A DNA stretch of 64,000 nucleotides from Halioxenophilus aromaticivorans. GTDB taxonomy: Bacteria; Pseudomonadota; Gammaproteobacteria; Pseudomonadales; Cellvibrionaceae. The translations under genes were made by a program, and so were the position numbers. Below are positions 17,760 to 25,962 of this stretch, piece by piece. The stretch's first letter is position 1. Each line of letters opens with the position of its first letter. The notes under the pieces are model-generated. The model was not told the origin of the DNA. It ran no database searches and was given only the letters and a program-made list of their open reading frames with translations. The stretch covers positions 2,666,001 through 2,730,000 of the forward strand of contig NZ_AP031496.1 of NCBI RefSeq assembly GCF_042850945.1, read 5' to 3'.

Positions 17760-18219
17760 TGGAGTCCTAATTGTTTAATTAGGCGCTGATGTTTCTGATG
17801 TGCTGAAGTAGATCGTTGTACGTGAGTTGGGTGCCGACTGATGCATAATAACAATGGCATTAGGCTTGCGCGATGTGCAAGCTGTAAGCAATTTACGTCG
17901 TTTACAAGCCGAGCCCTTGTGAGGCTAGGATTAAACAAAATTGTTGATTCGTACCCAACACGTTTGGCACTTTGCCAAACAAATCACATTCAAACGCTCC
18001 GGTGGTAGCTCATTATGCTTAAGTCATTCTCTCAAATAATATGCGTGAGCTACTGTTTTCTACCGTTTTAAGTCCAGCCTTCGGTACATGTCGTAACATG
18101 TTGTCGGCGGGCCTCGGCATCGCATTGTGCGATCATCGCCGGAGCCTATTACAGCCAATCCTTAGTGCTTTAAGGTAACAAGGAGTGACTTTGTATTAGT
18201 CTTTTCTACTAAGCTGTGT
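17760..18219 (-). promoter_or_regulatory. Long rne 5' leader, possible autoregulatory region
   Basis: About 460 nt separate the rne start from the best upstream promoter candidate. Read leftward the region contains several hairpins: an 8-bp perfect stem GTTTGGCA/TGCCAAAC with a 3-nt loop (17962-17980), GCTTGC/GCAAGC (17864-17882), and a nested CGGC...TCGCA/TGCGA...GCCG element near 18104-18142. In E. coli, RNase E cuts its own 361-nt leader to control its level. A similar role here is an inference from position and structure, because I cannot align the hairpins to the enterobacterial ones. Confidence 0.45.
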
Positions 18220-18249
18220 GTTATCAGCGCAGTTTTTAAAATCTAACAA
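18220..18249 (-). promoter_or_regulatory. Candidate rne promoter
   Basis: On the minus strand TTGTTA (18244-18249) is separated by 18 nt from GATAAC (18220-18225), each matching four of six consensus bases. Other weak matches exist nearby, so this is only the best-looking candidate. Confidence 0.3.
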
Positions 18250-18769
18250 CCCAGCGGCTTATTTCGTGCAGCTCGGCGCTAGTCGTTGTTTATGGCCGCG
18301 TGTTAGGGAGGTCAAGTAGGAAAATGGATCTCTCTGAGCGGCATGCTCATACTCAACAGTGTCACAATACAATTTGACTTGGCGCCAATCCCAGCAGCCC
18401 CGTTTTGTTGAGGTTCTGGTGCGCCGGCTGTTGAGGCCTTGCGTATTGGCCATTAGCGGTATTTCCTTGCGACAAGCCTATTTGTGCGTTGCCCGGAAAC
18501 CAGCCTAGGTTAGCCAAAGCCGGAATATAGCAGTGGTTTTCAACATCAGCAACAAGCATGCGGCGCCAAAGGCTTAAAACCACTGCAACATGAGTGTTTA
18601 TTGCGTCATTTGCGCATTTTTTGTTTGAGTGGGTTGATATTAACGTCAAGCTCGTGGCGTGCTGGCGGTGTTCGATCTTAGCTTGTGCTATGTTTGCGCC
18701 ATGTGGGCGCATCTGCTCTTTGAAGATTGTGCTCGGTTTGCTTAGAGCCGCATAAAAGGTGTGTGAAAG
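18250..18769. other. Non-coding stretch upstream of rluC with a strong inverted repeat
   Basis: No convincing coding frame is seen. The clearest element is an 11-bp perfect inverted repeat, GCAGTGGTTTT (18530-18540) with AAAACCACTGC (18576-18586). An inner AAGC/GCTT helix (18554-18557 and 18572-18575) stacks on one side. Fifteen nucleotides after it comes a short TGCG/CGCA stem with a T6 run (18602-18622). This could be a small RNA, an attenuator for rluC or an independent terminator. A leftward 142-codon frame crossing the region starts inside rluC and looks spurious. Confidence 0.5.
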
Positions 18770-19744
18770 TTGTCGGAAATATCCAGCCACAAAGTGTCAT
18801 TTGTTACTGTGGAGCCCGAGTTTGAAGGCCAAAGAATCGATAATTTCCTGATGAGATCCTTGCGGGGGGTCCCTAAATCCCGGGTTTATCGGATTTTGCG
18901 AAAAGGAGAGGTGCGGGTTAATAAAGCGCGGGTCAAACCGGAATATAAGCTAAAAGCGGGTGATTTGGTTCGCATTCCTCCGATTAGGTTGGCTGAGGCG
19001 CCTAACATTGCGGCACCGAGCCAATCGCTCTGGCGTCATCTTGAGTCTTCAATTCTGTACGAAACAGATGCAGTCATGGTGATTAACAAGCCCTCGGGCA
19101 TCGCGGTGCACGGCGGCGATGGTGTCGATCTAGGGTTAATTGAAGCCATGCGTCAAATCCGCAGTGATTGCCGCTATCTAGAGTTGGTGCATCGGTTAGA
19201 TAAAGCAACCTCTGGCTGTGTCATGCTGGCGAAGAAACGCTCGGCCTTAAAGGCTTTGCAACAGCGGTTGCGGGCCGGCCGTGGGATTCAGAAGCGTTAC
19301 CGCGCTCTGGTTATGGGTGCTTGGCCGGAGCGGGTTCAACTTGTCGATCAGCCTCTGAAGCGGCTAGAGCTGCCGGACGGTAACCGGATTGTAAAGGTTC
19401 ACCCAGAGGGCAAGCTCAGCCAAACCCGCTTCCAGGTGGTGGAAAGGTTTATGGTTCCCTCGGTGGGGCCGCTAACCCTGGTGCAAGCCGAGCCGCTGAC
19501 CGGCCGAACTCACCAGATACGAGTGCATGCCCAATTTTCGGGGCATTCGCTGGTGGGTGATCCTAAGTACGGTGACGATCAAGTTAACAGAGAAGTTGGT
19601 CGGCTGGCCTCGCTTCGCCTATGTTTACACGCATGCGGTTTGTCGGTGCCGCCAGGTGAGGATTTTCCTGGTTTGGAGGTTGAGGCGCCCCTATTGACAG
19701 ATTTGGTTCGGTTGTTGGAAAAGCTAAGGCAAGGAGAGTCCTAG
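18770..19744 (+). CDS. rluC: 23S rRNA pseudouridine synthase RluC
   Basis: RluC makes pseudouridines 955, 2504 and 2580 of 23S rRNA in E. coli. The 324-aa product has an N-terminal S4 domain (about 20-75: QRIDNFLMRSL...GEVRVN) and an RluA-type catalytic domain with HRLDKATSG at 141-149 and catalytic Asp144. The TTG start at 18770 is used because an in-frame stop lies just upstream and the N-terminus matches the family. AAAGG about 10 nt ahead is a modest ribosome-binding site. It is divergent from rne, as in E. coli, and followed within 2 bp by a HAD phosphatase gene and then sppA, probably as one operon. Confidence 0.94.
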   Translation: MSEISSHKVSFVTVEPEFEGQRIDNFLMRSLRGVPKSRVYRILRKGEVRVNKARVKPEYKLKAGDLVRIPPIRLAEAPNIAAPSQSLWRHLESSILYETDAVMVINKPSGIAVHGGDGVDLGLIEAMRQIRSDCRYLELVHRLDKATSGCVMLAKKRSALKALQQRLRAGRGIQKRYRALVMGAWPERVQLVDQPLKRLELPDGNRIVKVHPEGKLSQTRFQVVERFMVPSVGPLTLVQAEPLTGRTHQIRVHAQFSGHSLVGDPKYGDDQVNREVGRLASLRLCLHACGLSVPPGEDFPGLEVEAPLLTDLVRLLEKLRQGES

Positions 19745-19745
19745 A

Positions 19746-20384
19746 GTGTTATTTGTTTTCGATTGGGACGGCACCTTGTGCGATTCCTTGGCAAAGATCG
19801 TTCGCAGTCTTCAAACCGCGGCGGCCATGGCGGGAGAGTCTCCTTTACCTGCCGCCAGGGCGCAACAGATTATTGGTTTGGCGTTGCCCGTGGCCGTGGA
19901 GAGGTTGTTCCCCTGTGCGGGCGACCACCAACAGGCCAGAATAGCGGATTACTATCGGCAGGCCTTCGCCGCAGAAAGTACACCAGCGCCATTATTTGCA
20001 GGCGTGGAGGAGACGTTGCTGGAGTTAAGAGCGCGTGGCCATCGCCTAGCAGTAGCCACTGGTAAAGCTCGTTTTGGTTTGGATCGAAGTCTGGCGGCGG
20101 TGGGTTTGGAGAACTTTTTTTGCACCACGCGATGTGCCGATGAAACAGCCTCTAAACCCAATCCGCAAATGCTGCATGAGATCATGTGCGAATTGGGTTT
20201 CGCGGCTGAAGATTCGGTAATGGTAGGGGACACTACCTTCGATCTGGAGATGGCCTCTGCCGCGAGCATGCCGTCGCTGGCGGTGACATTCGGCTCTCAC
20301 GGGCGCGAAGAGCTTCAGGAGTGTCGCCCGTTACGCCTATTGGACTCGATACCAGAGCTTTTGCATTGGGAATCTGGCAAGTAG
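19746..20384 (+). CDS. HAD-family hydrolase (phosphoglycolate phosphatase-like)
   Basis: The 212-aa protein begins MLFVFDWDGTLCDS, the HAD motif I with nucleophile Asp6 and acid/base Asp8. It continues with a Gph-like cap domain, motif III lysine in SKPNPQML and motif IV GDTTFDLEMA. It removes phosphate from a small metabolite, and the substrate cannot be told from sequence. GTG at 19746 follows AAGGAGAG by 8 nt and starts right after the rluC stop. An HAD gene between rluC and sppA is also seen in pseudomonads. Confidence 0.85.
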   Translation: MLFVFDWDGTLCDSLAKIVRSLQTAAAMAGESPLPAARAQQIIGLALPVAVERLFPCAGDHQQARIADYYRQAFAAESTPAPLFAGVEETLLELRARGHRLAVATGKARFGLDRSLAAVGLENFFCTTRCADETASKPNPQMLHEIMCELGFAAEDSVMVGDTTFDLEMASAASMPSLAVTFGSHGREELQECRPLRLLDSIPELLHWESGK

Positions 20385-20457
20385 TAAGTTAAAGTAAATT
20401 GTTAGTTATTTTGGTTGAGATATATTTTTTAAGCTTCTGAATTTTAAGGGGAAAATA

Positions 20458-21441
20458 TTGGAAAATCAGTCCAAGGCTGAAGCCTACAAGCCCCAGCCGA
20501 CACCCAAAGAGTGGTTGTTGATTGAAAAGATGTTGATGGAGACCCATCGCGAGCAGAAGAAAACACGTCGATGGGGGATATTTTTTAAAATTCTGGTGTT
20601 TGTTTATATTTTTGCGGCGTTGATGGTGTTTCGTGTGGGCAGTCAGCTTGGGGTTCCAGCGACCATTGGCAAAGACCACGTTGCAGTTGTGCCGGTAAAT
20701 GGCGTTATTGCCGATGGAGAAGAGGCCAGCGCGAACGCCATTGTTACCGGATTGCGCAAGGCCTTTGAGGCGGAGAACAGCAAGGCAGTGTTGTTGGCAA
20801 TAAACAGCCCAGGCGGGAGCCCGGTGCAATCGGGCTATGTCAACGATGAGATATATCGTCTCAAGGCGCTGCACCCAGACAAAAAAGTCTATGCCGCCAT
20901 TTCGGATTTAGGCGCCTCCGGCGCCTATTACATTGCGGTTGCTGCTGACCAAATCTACGCCGATAAGGCCAGTTTGGTGGGCTCCATAGGGGTGACTGCG
21001 GCAGGTTTCGGTTTTGTTGGCTTAATGAATAAGTTGGGTATTGAGCGCCGGGCCTATACGTCCGGTGAGCACAAAGGTTTTCTCGATCCATTTGCCCCTG
21101 AGCAGGAGGGTGAAGTGGCGTTTTGGAATTCGGTGCTTGGCGCCACCCATCAGCAATTTATTGATGTGGTAAAAAAGGGTAGGGGAGATCGTCTGCAGTC
21201 CAACCAAGCCGATTTGTTCTCCGGCCTAATTTGGAATGGCGAGCAGGCGCTGGAGCTAGGCTTGGTGGATGGCTTAGGTAGTGCCGGCTATGTTGCGCGA
21301 GATGTTATCGGTGTTGAGGAGATGGTTGATTACGGAGTGAGGCCTAACCCTTTGCAGAGGGTGATCGAGCAGCTGGGCGTTTCCATTGGTGAGGGTATAT
21401 CCCAAACGGCAACGGCAGAGGCGCCTATGACCTTGCATTAG
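20458..21441 (+). CDS. sppA: Signal peptide peptidase SppA (S49 family, short form)
   Basis: This membrane serine protease cleaves leftover signal peptides in the inner membrane. The 327-aa protein has a cytoplasmic N-terminus, one membrane segment (about 39-60) and an S49 domain on the periplasmic side. Motifs are NSPGGS (116-121) and ISDLGASGAYYIA with the catalytic Ser at 154. The single-domain length is that of the SohB/short SppA type, which forms an octamer with Ser/Lys catalysis. The TTG start follows AAGGGGA by a good distance. The stop overlaps the convergent maf gene by 4 bp. Confidence 0.92.
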   Translation: MENQSKAEAYKPQPTPKEWLLIEKMLMETHREQKKTRRWGIFFKILVFVYIFAALMVFRVGSQLGVPATIGKDHVAVVPVNGVIADGEEASANAIVTGLRKAFEAENSKAVLLAINSPGGSPVQSGYVNDEIYRLKALHPDKKVYAAISDLGASGAYYIAVAADQIYADKASLVGSIGVTAAGFGFVGLMNKLGIERRAYTSGEHKGFLDPFAPEQEGEVAFWNSVLGATHQQFIDVVKKGRGDRLQSNQADLFSGLIWNGEQALELGLVDGLGSAGYVARDVIGVEEMVDYGVRPNPLQRVIEQLGVSIGEGISQTATAEAPMTLH

Positions 21442-22034
21442 TTGGTGTGGATAATTGGGTTAAAGTTGTGCTTTTTCAGTAGGTTGCAAAGGTTAATTAA
21501 CCCTAATCCTACGAGGCTGGTGGGATCGTTACTGCGCACTTCCTCCATCAGGGCAATGCCCAATGCTTCAATTTTGAAGCTGCCGGCGCAATCCAGGGGG
21601 TTGTCTTGCTTTATATAGGCGGCGATCTCTTCTTGTGTTAGCGTCCTGAATTTCACCGTCACCGTGTCCACTGCGCTAAAAGATTGTTGATTTGCGGTGT
21701 TATAAACGCAGCAGCCGGTGTAAAAATGACCGTTTTGGCCGCTGCTCTTGGCCAGTTGTTGTTTTGCCTTTTCTACGGTGCCTGGCTTGGATAGTAGCTC
21801 ATCGTTGATGCTTGCTACTTGGTCTGAGCCAATGATTAGGGCCGGGTAATCGATGGTTTTTGCCACCGCTTCAGCTTTTTCTATTGCTAGGCGCTGTGCC
21901 CTCGCTTTCGGTGGTTCATTGGCGATGGTTTCTTCCGGGTGGTTGCTAGTCACCTGAACAAACGGCACTCGCAGTTGACGTAAAACCTCAGCCCGGTAGC
22001 GTGACTCGGAGGCTAAAACTAATTTCATTGACAT
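21438..22034 (-). CDS. Maf family nucleotide pyrophosphatase (YceF type)
   Basis: Maf proteins hydrolyse modified nucleoside triphosphates; the YceF branch prefers m7GTP. The 198-aa product shows LASESRYR at the start, the catalytic-loop GSDQVA and the RxxT-type segment in the middle. Gene context next to yceD-rpmF-plsX is the same as for E. coli yceF and supports that branch. Translation could start at the first Met or two codons later (MKLVLAS). It is leftward and divergent from yceD. Its end overlaps sppA by 4 bp. Confidence 0.88.
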   Translation of the reverse strand: MSMKLVLASESRYRAEVLRQLRVPFVQVTSNHPEETIANEPPKARAQRLAIEKAEAVAKTIDYPALIIGSDQVASINDELLSKPGTVEKAKQQLAKSSGQNGHFYTGCCVYNTANQQSFSAVDTVTVKFRTLTQEEIAAYIKQDNPLDCAGSFKIEALGIALMEEVRSNDPTSLVGLGLINLCNLLKKHNFNPIIHTN

Positions 22035-22059
22035 CCCTTTAGATTAACGTAAGTTTTCT

Positions 22060-22088
22060 TTGACAGTGGCCATTTGTATCCCTAGAAT
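22060..22088 (+). promoter_or_regulatory. Near-consensus sigma70 promoter of the yceD-rpmF-plsX operon
   Basis: A perfect TTGACA (22060-22065), a 17-nt spacer and TAGAAT (22083-22088, five of six) are seen. The expected transcription start is near 22095, only a few bases from the yceD ATG at 22098. This leaves no room for a ribosome-binding site, and predicts an almost leaderless message unless other promoters are used. Confidence 0.75.
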
Positions 22089-22097
22089 TGCGCGCCT

Positions 22098-22634
22098 ATG
22101 ACTCAAGCCCCAGATTCCAGAGTATTACCCCAGTATCTTGATGCGCGCAAAATGGCTAATCAAGGCTGTGATTTAGGGGGGATTGTACCCTTAAATAAAC
22201 TGGAGAGGCTAAACTCTGCCTTGGTGCGCGACGACGGCGTGGTGAACGTGGATTTATCCTTCACCACCGATGAACGAGCTCATCGAGTTGTAGATGGTCA
22301 AATATCTGCCACGGTGTATGTGCAGTGTCAGCGCTGTTTGGGCGAGTTAGAGCAATCCGTACACTCGGATGTTCACCTTGCTCTGGTTGCTGGCGAAGCG
22401 CAGGCCCAGGCTTTACCCAAGGATCTCGATCCCTGGACTGTGGTAGATGCATCGGCAGATTTATACCACTTAATAGAAGAAGAGATACTGCTGGCGCTGC
22501 CAATGGTGGCTTATCACCAGACGCAATGCGTTGAGCCGGAATTGTATTCTTCCAAACATGAAGGTAGCGAGCAGGAAGAGCCTGTGCGCAACCCATTTAG
22601 CGTTTTGGAGCAACTGAAGGGCTCGCCGGAGTAG
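22098..22634 (+). CDS. yceD: YceD family protein (DUF177), 23S rRNA accumulation protein
   Basis: YceD is a small protein, widely encoded next to rpmF, linked to 23S rRNA accumulation. The 178-aa product carries the family's Cys pair in VYVQCQRCLGEL (Cys77 and Cys80), an acidic mid-section, the LIEEEILLALPMV helix and the C-terminal NPFSVLEQLK motif. The start at 22098 is favoured because residues before the first downstream Met align with the N-terminus of E. coli YceD. A strong promoter sits so close that the mRNA would be nearly leaderless. rpmF follows. Confidence 0.92.
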   Translation: MTQAPDSRVLPQYLDARKMANQGCDLGGIVPLNKLERLNSALVRDDGVVNVDLSFTTDERAHRVVDGQISATVYVQCQRCLGELEQSVHSDVHLALVAGEAQAQALPKDLDPWTVVDASADLYHLIEEEILLALPMVAYHQTQCVEPELYSSKHEGSEQEEPVRNPFSVLEQLKGSPE

Positions 22635-22712
22635 CACAGTGCTACAAAGAGGGCGCCCCTGGCTGCCTAGAGACTAGAATTGCAACTGTACAAAATTTTA
22701 GGAGCTTAATAA

Positions 22713-22892
22713 ATGGCTGTTCAACAGAATAAAAAGACCCGTTCTCGTCGTGGAATGCGTCGTTCACACGATGCCCTGACTGGTCCAACCTTGTCTATGG
22801 ATCCAACCACCGGTGAGAAGCACCTGCGTCACCATGTGAGCGCAGATGGTTTTTACCGCGGCAAAAAAGTAGTGGATACTGGCGAAGAGTAA
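22713..22892 (+). CDS. rpmF: 50S ribosomal protein L32
   Basis: This 59-aa protein begins MAVQQNKKTRSRRGMRRSHD and is clearly L32, a small basic component of the large ribosomal subunit. AGGAG lies 8 nt ahead of the ATG. It has no zinc-binding cysteines, as in the zinc-free L32 of most gammaproteobacteria. It lies between yceD and plsX, the usual order, and the plsX start is 3 bp beyond its stop, suggesting coupling of ribosome and lipid synthesis genes in one transcript. Confidence 0.97.
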   Translation: MAVQQNKKTRSRRGMRRSHDALTGPTLSMDPTTGEKHLRHHVSADGFYRGKKVVDTGEE

Positions 22893-22895
22893 CGC

Positions 22896-23906
22896 TTGAC
22901 CTCTCGTTTTTCCATTGCAGTAGACGCTATGAGCGGGGACTTCGGTCCCCGTTCTACTATTCCCGCCACAATCGCATTCGCCGAATCCCACTCTGATACA
23001 GACATCTCACTTTTTCTAAGTGATGGCACTGTTGTGCCGAAAGAGTTACCCGCCAATATATCCATCGTGTATTCCCCGTCTGTTGTTACCATGGACGACT
23101 CTCCGGCCAATGTTTTGCGCAATAAGCAAGATTCAACCATGGCTCAGGCGATAGAGGCCTGCTCCCAAGGTGCTGCCGATGCCGTTATTAGCGCTGGTAA
23201 CACCGGGGCTTTGGTTGCCTTAGGGCGGCATCATTTGGGTACCTTCGATAATATCCGTAGACCAGCTATCTGCAAAGCCATTCCCACGCTGGCGGGCCAC
23301 AGCTATATGTTGGATTTGGGGGCAAATGCCATTGCCGATGCCCAAATGCTGCACAACTTTGCGCTAATGGGCAGCGCAATGGCTGCGGAGCTGGATCATA
23401 ATCCATCGCCGAGTGTTGCGATATTGAATATCGGTGTGGAGCACAGCAAAGGCAACCGTGTGATCCACGAAGTCGATGCCCTGCTTAAACAGGACGGCCG
23501 CCTTAATTATGTCGGTTATATAGAAGGTGATGCCATCTACAGCGGTAGCGTAGATGTGATCGTTGCGGACGGATTTGTGGGTAACGTGGCGCTTAAGGTC
23601 AGTGAGGGGGTGGCACGTTTAGCCCTGGGTCAGCTGAAATCATCCTTTCGTCAGAATTTGTATGGCCGGTTGCTTGGCCGATTTGCCCAGCCATTGTTGC
23701 GAAAATGGCATAAACAATTTGATCCTGCTCGTTATAATGGCGCCTGCTTGCTGGGGCTTAACCGCCCGCTAATAAAGAGCCATGGCAGTACCGATGAGCG
23801 CGGGTTTTTGTCCGCCTTGGTCATGGCCAAAGAGCTAGCCGGCACCGGTCTAACGCAGCGTCTGCAGGCTCAAGCTATTGCTCGCAAACTAGGCGAAGGG
23901 CAGTAA
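22896..23906 (+). CDS. plsX: Phosphate acyltransferase PlsX
   Basis: PlsX converts acyl-ACP to acyl-phosphate, the donor used by PlsY in phospholipid synthesis. It is a peripheral membrane enzyme. The 336-aa product begins TSRFSIAVDAMSGDFGP, close to the family's DAMGGD start, which supports the TTG at 22896. Other conserved stretches are SAGNTGAL, DLGAN and ADGFVGNVALK. It is followed by fabD without fabH in between, and by a short tandem repeat. Confidence 0.94.
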   Translation: MTSRFSIAVDAMSGDFGPRSTIPATIAFAESHSDTDISLFLSDGTVVPKELPANISIVYSPSVVTMDDSPANVLRNKQDSTMAQAIEACSQGAADAVISAGNTGALVALGRHHLGTFDNIRRPAICKAIPTLAGHSYMLDLGANAIADAQMLHNFALMGSAMAAELDHNPSPSVAILNIGVEHSKGNRVIHEVDALLKQDGRLNYVGYIEGDAIYSGSVDVIVADGFVGNVALKVSEGVARLALGQLKSSFRQNLYGRLLGRFAQPLLRKWHKQFDPARYNGACLLGLNRPLIKSHGSTDERGFLSALVMAKELAGTGLTQRLQAQAIARKLGEGQ

Positions 23907-23932
23907 CGGTCACTTGCCTTATTGCCTCACGA

Positions 23933-23994
23933 AATTTAAGCGTTTCACTGAATTTTAGCGCTTCATCGAATTCTAGCGCTTTATTGTATTTTAG
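23933..23994. repeat. 18-bp tandem repeat between plsX and fabD
   Basis: Three 18-bp units (23933-23950, 23951-23968, 23969-23986) and the first 8 bp of a fourth (23987-23994) follow one another exactly. The consensus is close to AATTTTAGCGCTTCATTG. Units two and three have an AGCGCT palindrome at the same phase, and the first has AAGCGT. The array ends 9 bp before the fabD ATG, so it fills the place where the leader and ribosome-binding site should be. It could be operator copies or a translation-affecting leader, or a neutral duplication. Confidence 0.65.
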
Positions 23995-24003
23995 AGAGTA
24001 ACT

Positions 24004-24948
24004 ATGTCAGAACCTCATTTAGCCTTTGTTTTCCCAGGTCAGGGATCGCAGAGTAAAGGTATGTTGGCCGAAATGGCACAAGAGCATCTGGAGGTCCTAA
24101 AAACCTTCGAACAAGCTTCTGCTGTATTGGGTTACGACCTTTGGGCTCTGAGCCAAACTGATGAGTCTGGTCAGATCGATATGACCGAAGTGACGCAGCC
24201 GCTGTTATTAACCGCCAGTGTGGCATTATGGCGTGTATGGCAATTCCTAGGTGGGCCGCAACCTCAAGTGCTTGCTGGCCACAGCCTTGGCGAATGGTCA
24301 GCATTGGTGTGTGCTGGCGTTGTCAAATTCGAAGACGCCATAGAGCTAGTGCGTGCGCGAGGTCAGTTCATGCAAGAGGCGGTTCCCGCGGGTGTTGGCT
24401 CAATGGCAGCTATTATCGGTCTCGATGACGAAACCACACGTCAGTGTTGCGAGCAAGCAGCTCTTGGTGAGGTGGTTGTCCCCGTGAACTACAACGCACC
24501 CGGCCAAGTCGTTATTGCAGGTCATAAATCTGCCATTGATAGGGCTGTTGATGCGTGTAAGGCCGCGGGTGCCAAACGCGCCATGCCGCTGGCAGTGAGT
24601 GCGCCATTTCACAGTGATTTGATGCAGCCAGCGGCGGAAAAGCTCGCGCCACTCATTGAAAAAACGGACTTTCATTCTCCCGAGCTGTCTATTGTGCATA
24701 ACGTCAATGCCAAAACAGAGGCGGATCCAGATGCTATTAAAAAGCTCATGATCCAGCAGATTTATCAGCCGGTGCTGTGGGTTGATTGCGTGAGAGCGTT
24801 GGCCGGCCTGGGGGTAAATGCTGCGGTGGAGTGTGGCTCAGGCAAGGTGCTGAATGGATTGATGAAACGTATTGATAAATCCATCAAAAGCTACAGTACG
24901 GATGCCATTGCCGCGATAAACAGTGCGGTGGATGAACTCAACGCTTAA
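24004..24948 (+). CDS. fabD: Malonyl-CoA:ACP transacylase
   Basis: FabD loads malonyl groups on ACP for fatty acid elongation. The 314-aa product has FPGQGSQ near the start, the nucleophile motif GHSLGEWSALV with Ser94, the catalytic histidine in SAPFHSDLM and a VECGSGKVLNGL end. All are as in E. coli FabD. The ribosome-binding site is weak (GAGAGTAACT). The start lies immediately after a short tandem repeat array. fabG follows, then acpP and fabF. Confidence 0.97.
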   Translation: MSEPHLAFVFPGQGSQSKGMLAEMAQEHLEVLKTFEQASAVLGYDLWALSQTDESGQIDMTEVTQPLLLTASVALWRVWQFLGGPQPQVLAGHSLGEWSALVCAGVVKFEDAIELVRARGQFMQEAVPAGVGSMAAIIGLDDETTRQCCEQAALGEVVVPVNYNAPGQVVIAGHKSAIDRAVDACKAAGAKRAMPLAVSAPFHSDLMQPAAEKLAPLIEKTDFHSPELSIVHNVNAKTEADPDAIKKLMIQQIYQPVLWVDCVRALAGLGVNAAVECGSGKVLNGLMKRIDKSIKSYSTDAIAAINSAVDELNA

Positions 24949-25026
24949 TCCTTGGGTGCGAGCAGTTAATGCGTTTTGAATCGCTGTTGGCTTGCATCAT
25001 TAGTTATTACCTGTAAGGGAACGGAT

Positions 25027-25770
25027 ATGTCTGTAAATGGTAAAGTTGCGCTGGTAACGGGGGCTTCACGAGGCATTGGCGCTGCAATCGCTCAGCAGTT
25101 GGGCTCAGAAGGCGCCATCGTTATTGGTACGGCAACCTCACAAGCGGGTGCCGATAAGATCAGCCAAAGTCTGTCTGAGGCTGGCGTCACGGGTAAAGGC
25201 ATGGTGCTCAATGTCACTGATGCGCAATCCGTCGCTGATGTTATCGCTGCCATCGGAGAAGAGTTTGGTGTGCCCACGATTTTGGTGAACAACGCCGGCA
25301 TTACCAAAGACAACCTATTGATGCGCATGTCAGACGAGCAGTGGTTTGATGTCATTGATACCAACCTCAATTCTGTTTTTCGGGTGGCCAAAGGCGTTCT
25401 GCGTGGCATGATGAAAGCCAAGTGGGGGCGCATAATTAATATCGCGTCGGTTGTTGGCTCCATGGGTAACCCTGGGCAGTCCAACTACGCCGCTACCAAA
25501 GCCGGTGTGGGCGGTTTTTCGCGTTCATTGGCCAAAGAAGTTGGTTCTAGAGGGATTACGGTGAATACCATCGCTCCTGGCTTTATTGATACCGACATGA
25601 CTCGTGCCTTGAACGACGACCAGCGTAGTGCCATGCTGTCCGCAGTGCCGGCAGGCCGTTTGGGTGAGGCCCAAGAGATTGCTGATTTGGTCAGTTTTTT
25701 GGCCAGCGATAAGGCCGCCTACATCACCGGTGAAACCATACATATTAACGGCGGAATGTACATGGCATAG
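25027..25770 (+). CDS. fabG: 3-oxoacyl-ACP reductase
   Basis: FabG reduces 3-oxoacyl-ACP with NADPH. The start at 25027 (MSVNGKVALVTGASRGIG) follows GTAAGGGA and gives 247 aa, slightly above E. coli (244). An earlier in-frame ATG at 24976 is unlikely. It is a classical short-chain dehydrogenase: TGASRGIG cofactor motif (11-18), NNAG (88-91), Ser141, Tyr154 and Lys158 as catalytic residues, with IAPGFIDTDMT following. Confidence 0.96.
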   Translation: MSVNGKVALVTGASRGIGAAIAQQLGSEGAIVIGTATSQAGADKISQSLSEAGVTGKGMVLNVTDAQSVADVIAAIGEEFGVPTILVNNAGITKDNLLMRMSDEQWFDVIDTNLNSVFRVAKGVLRGMMKAKWGRIINIASVVGSMGNPGQSNYAATKAGVGGFSRSLAKEVGSRGITVNTIAPGFIDTDMTRALNDDQRSAMLSAVPAGRLGEAQEIADLVSFLASDKAAYITGETIHINGGMYMA

Positions 25771-25832
25771 GTGTTGCGTTGCAGCAACTTTTGGCTAAGT
25801 GCGTCGAAACGTAATTAATTTGTACTCATCGA

Positions 25833-25862
25833 TTCACATTGTGGCCGTATTCAATGTAAAAT
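25833..25862 (+). promoter_or_regulatory. Candidate acpP promoter
   Basis: TTCACA (25833-25838), an 18-nt spacer and TAAAAT (25857-25862) lie in the 192-bp gap upstream of acpP. A dedicated promoter is expected because ACP is needed in large amounts. The -35 match is moderate. Confidence 0.4.
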
Positions 25863-25962
25863 GCGCCCGCGATTAGGCCGAACCATCGAGATTTAGTCGT
25901 ACCTGCAATGTAGTAGTACATCGGCTCTAAGATTTTATACCGACTAGGAGTTAAAAAAAGAT

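Noticed and set aside
18362..18790. 142-codon leftward frame across the rne-rluC gap
   Set aside because: It begins inside rluC on the other strand, has no ribosome-binding site and mixed composition. The region is better explained as leader and regulatory DNA.
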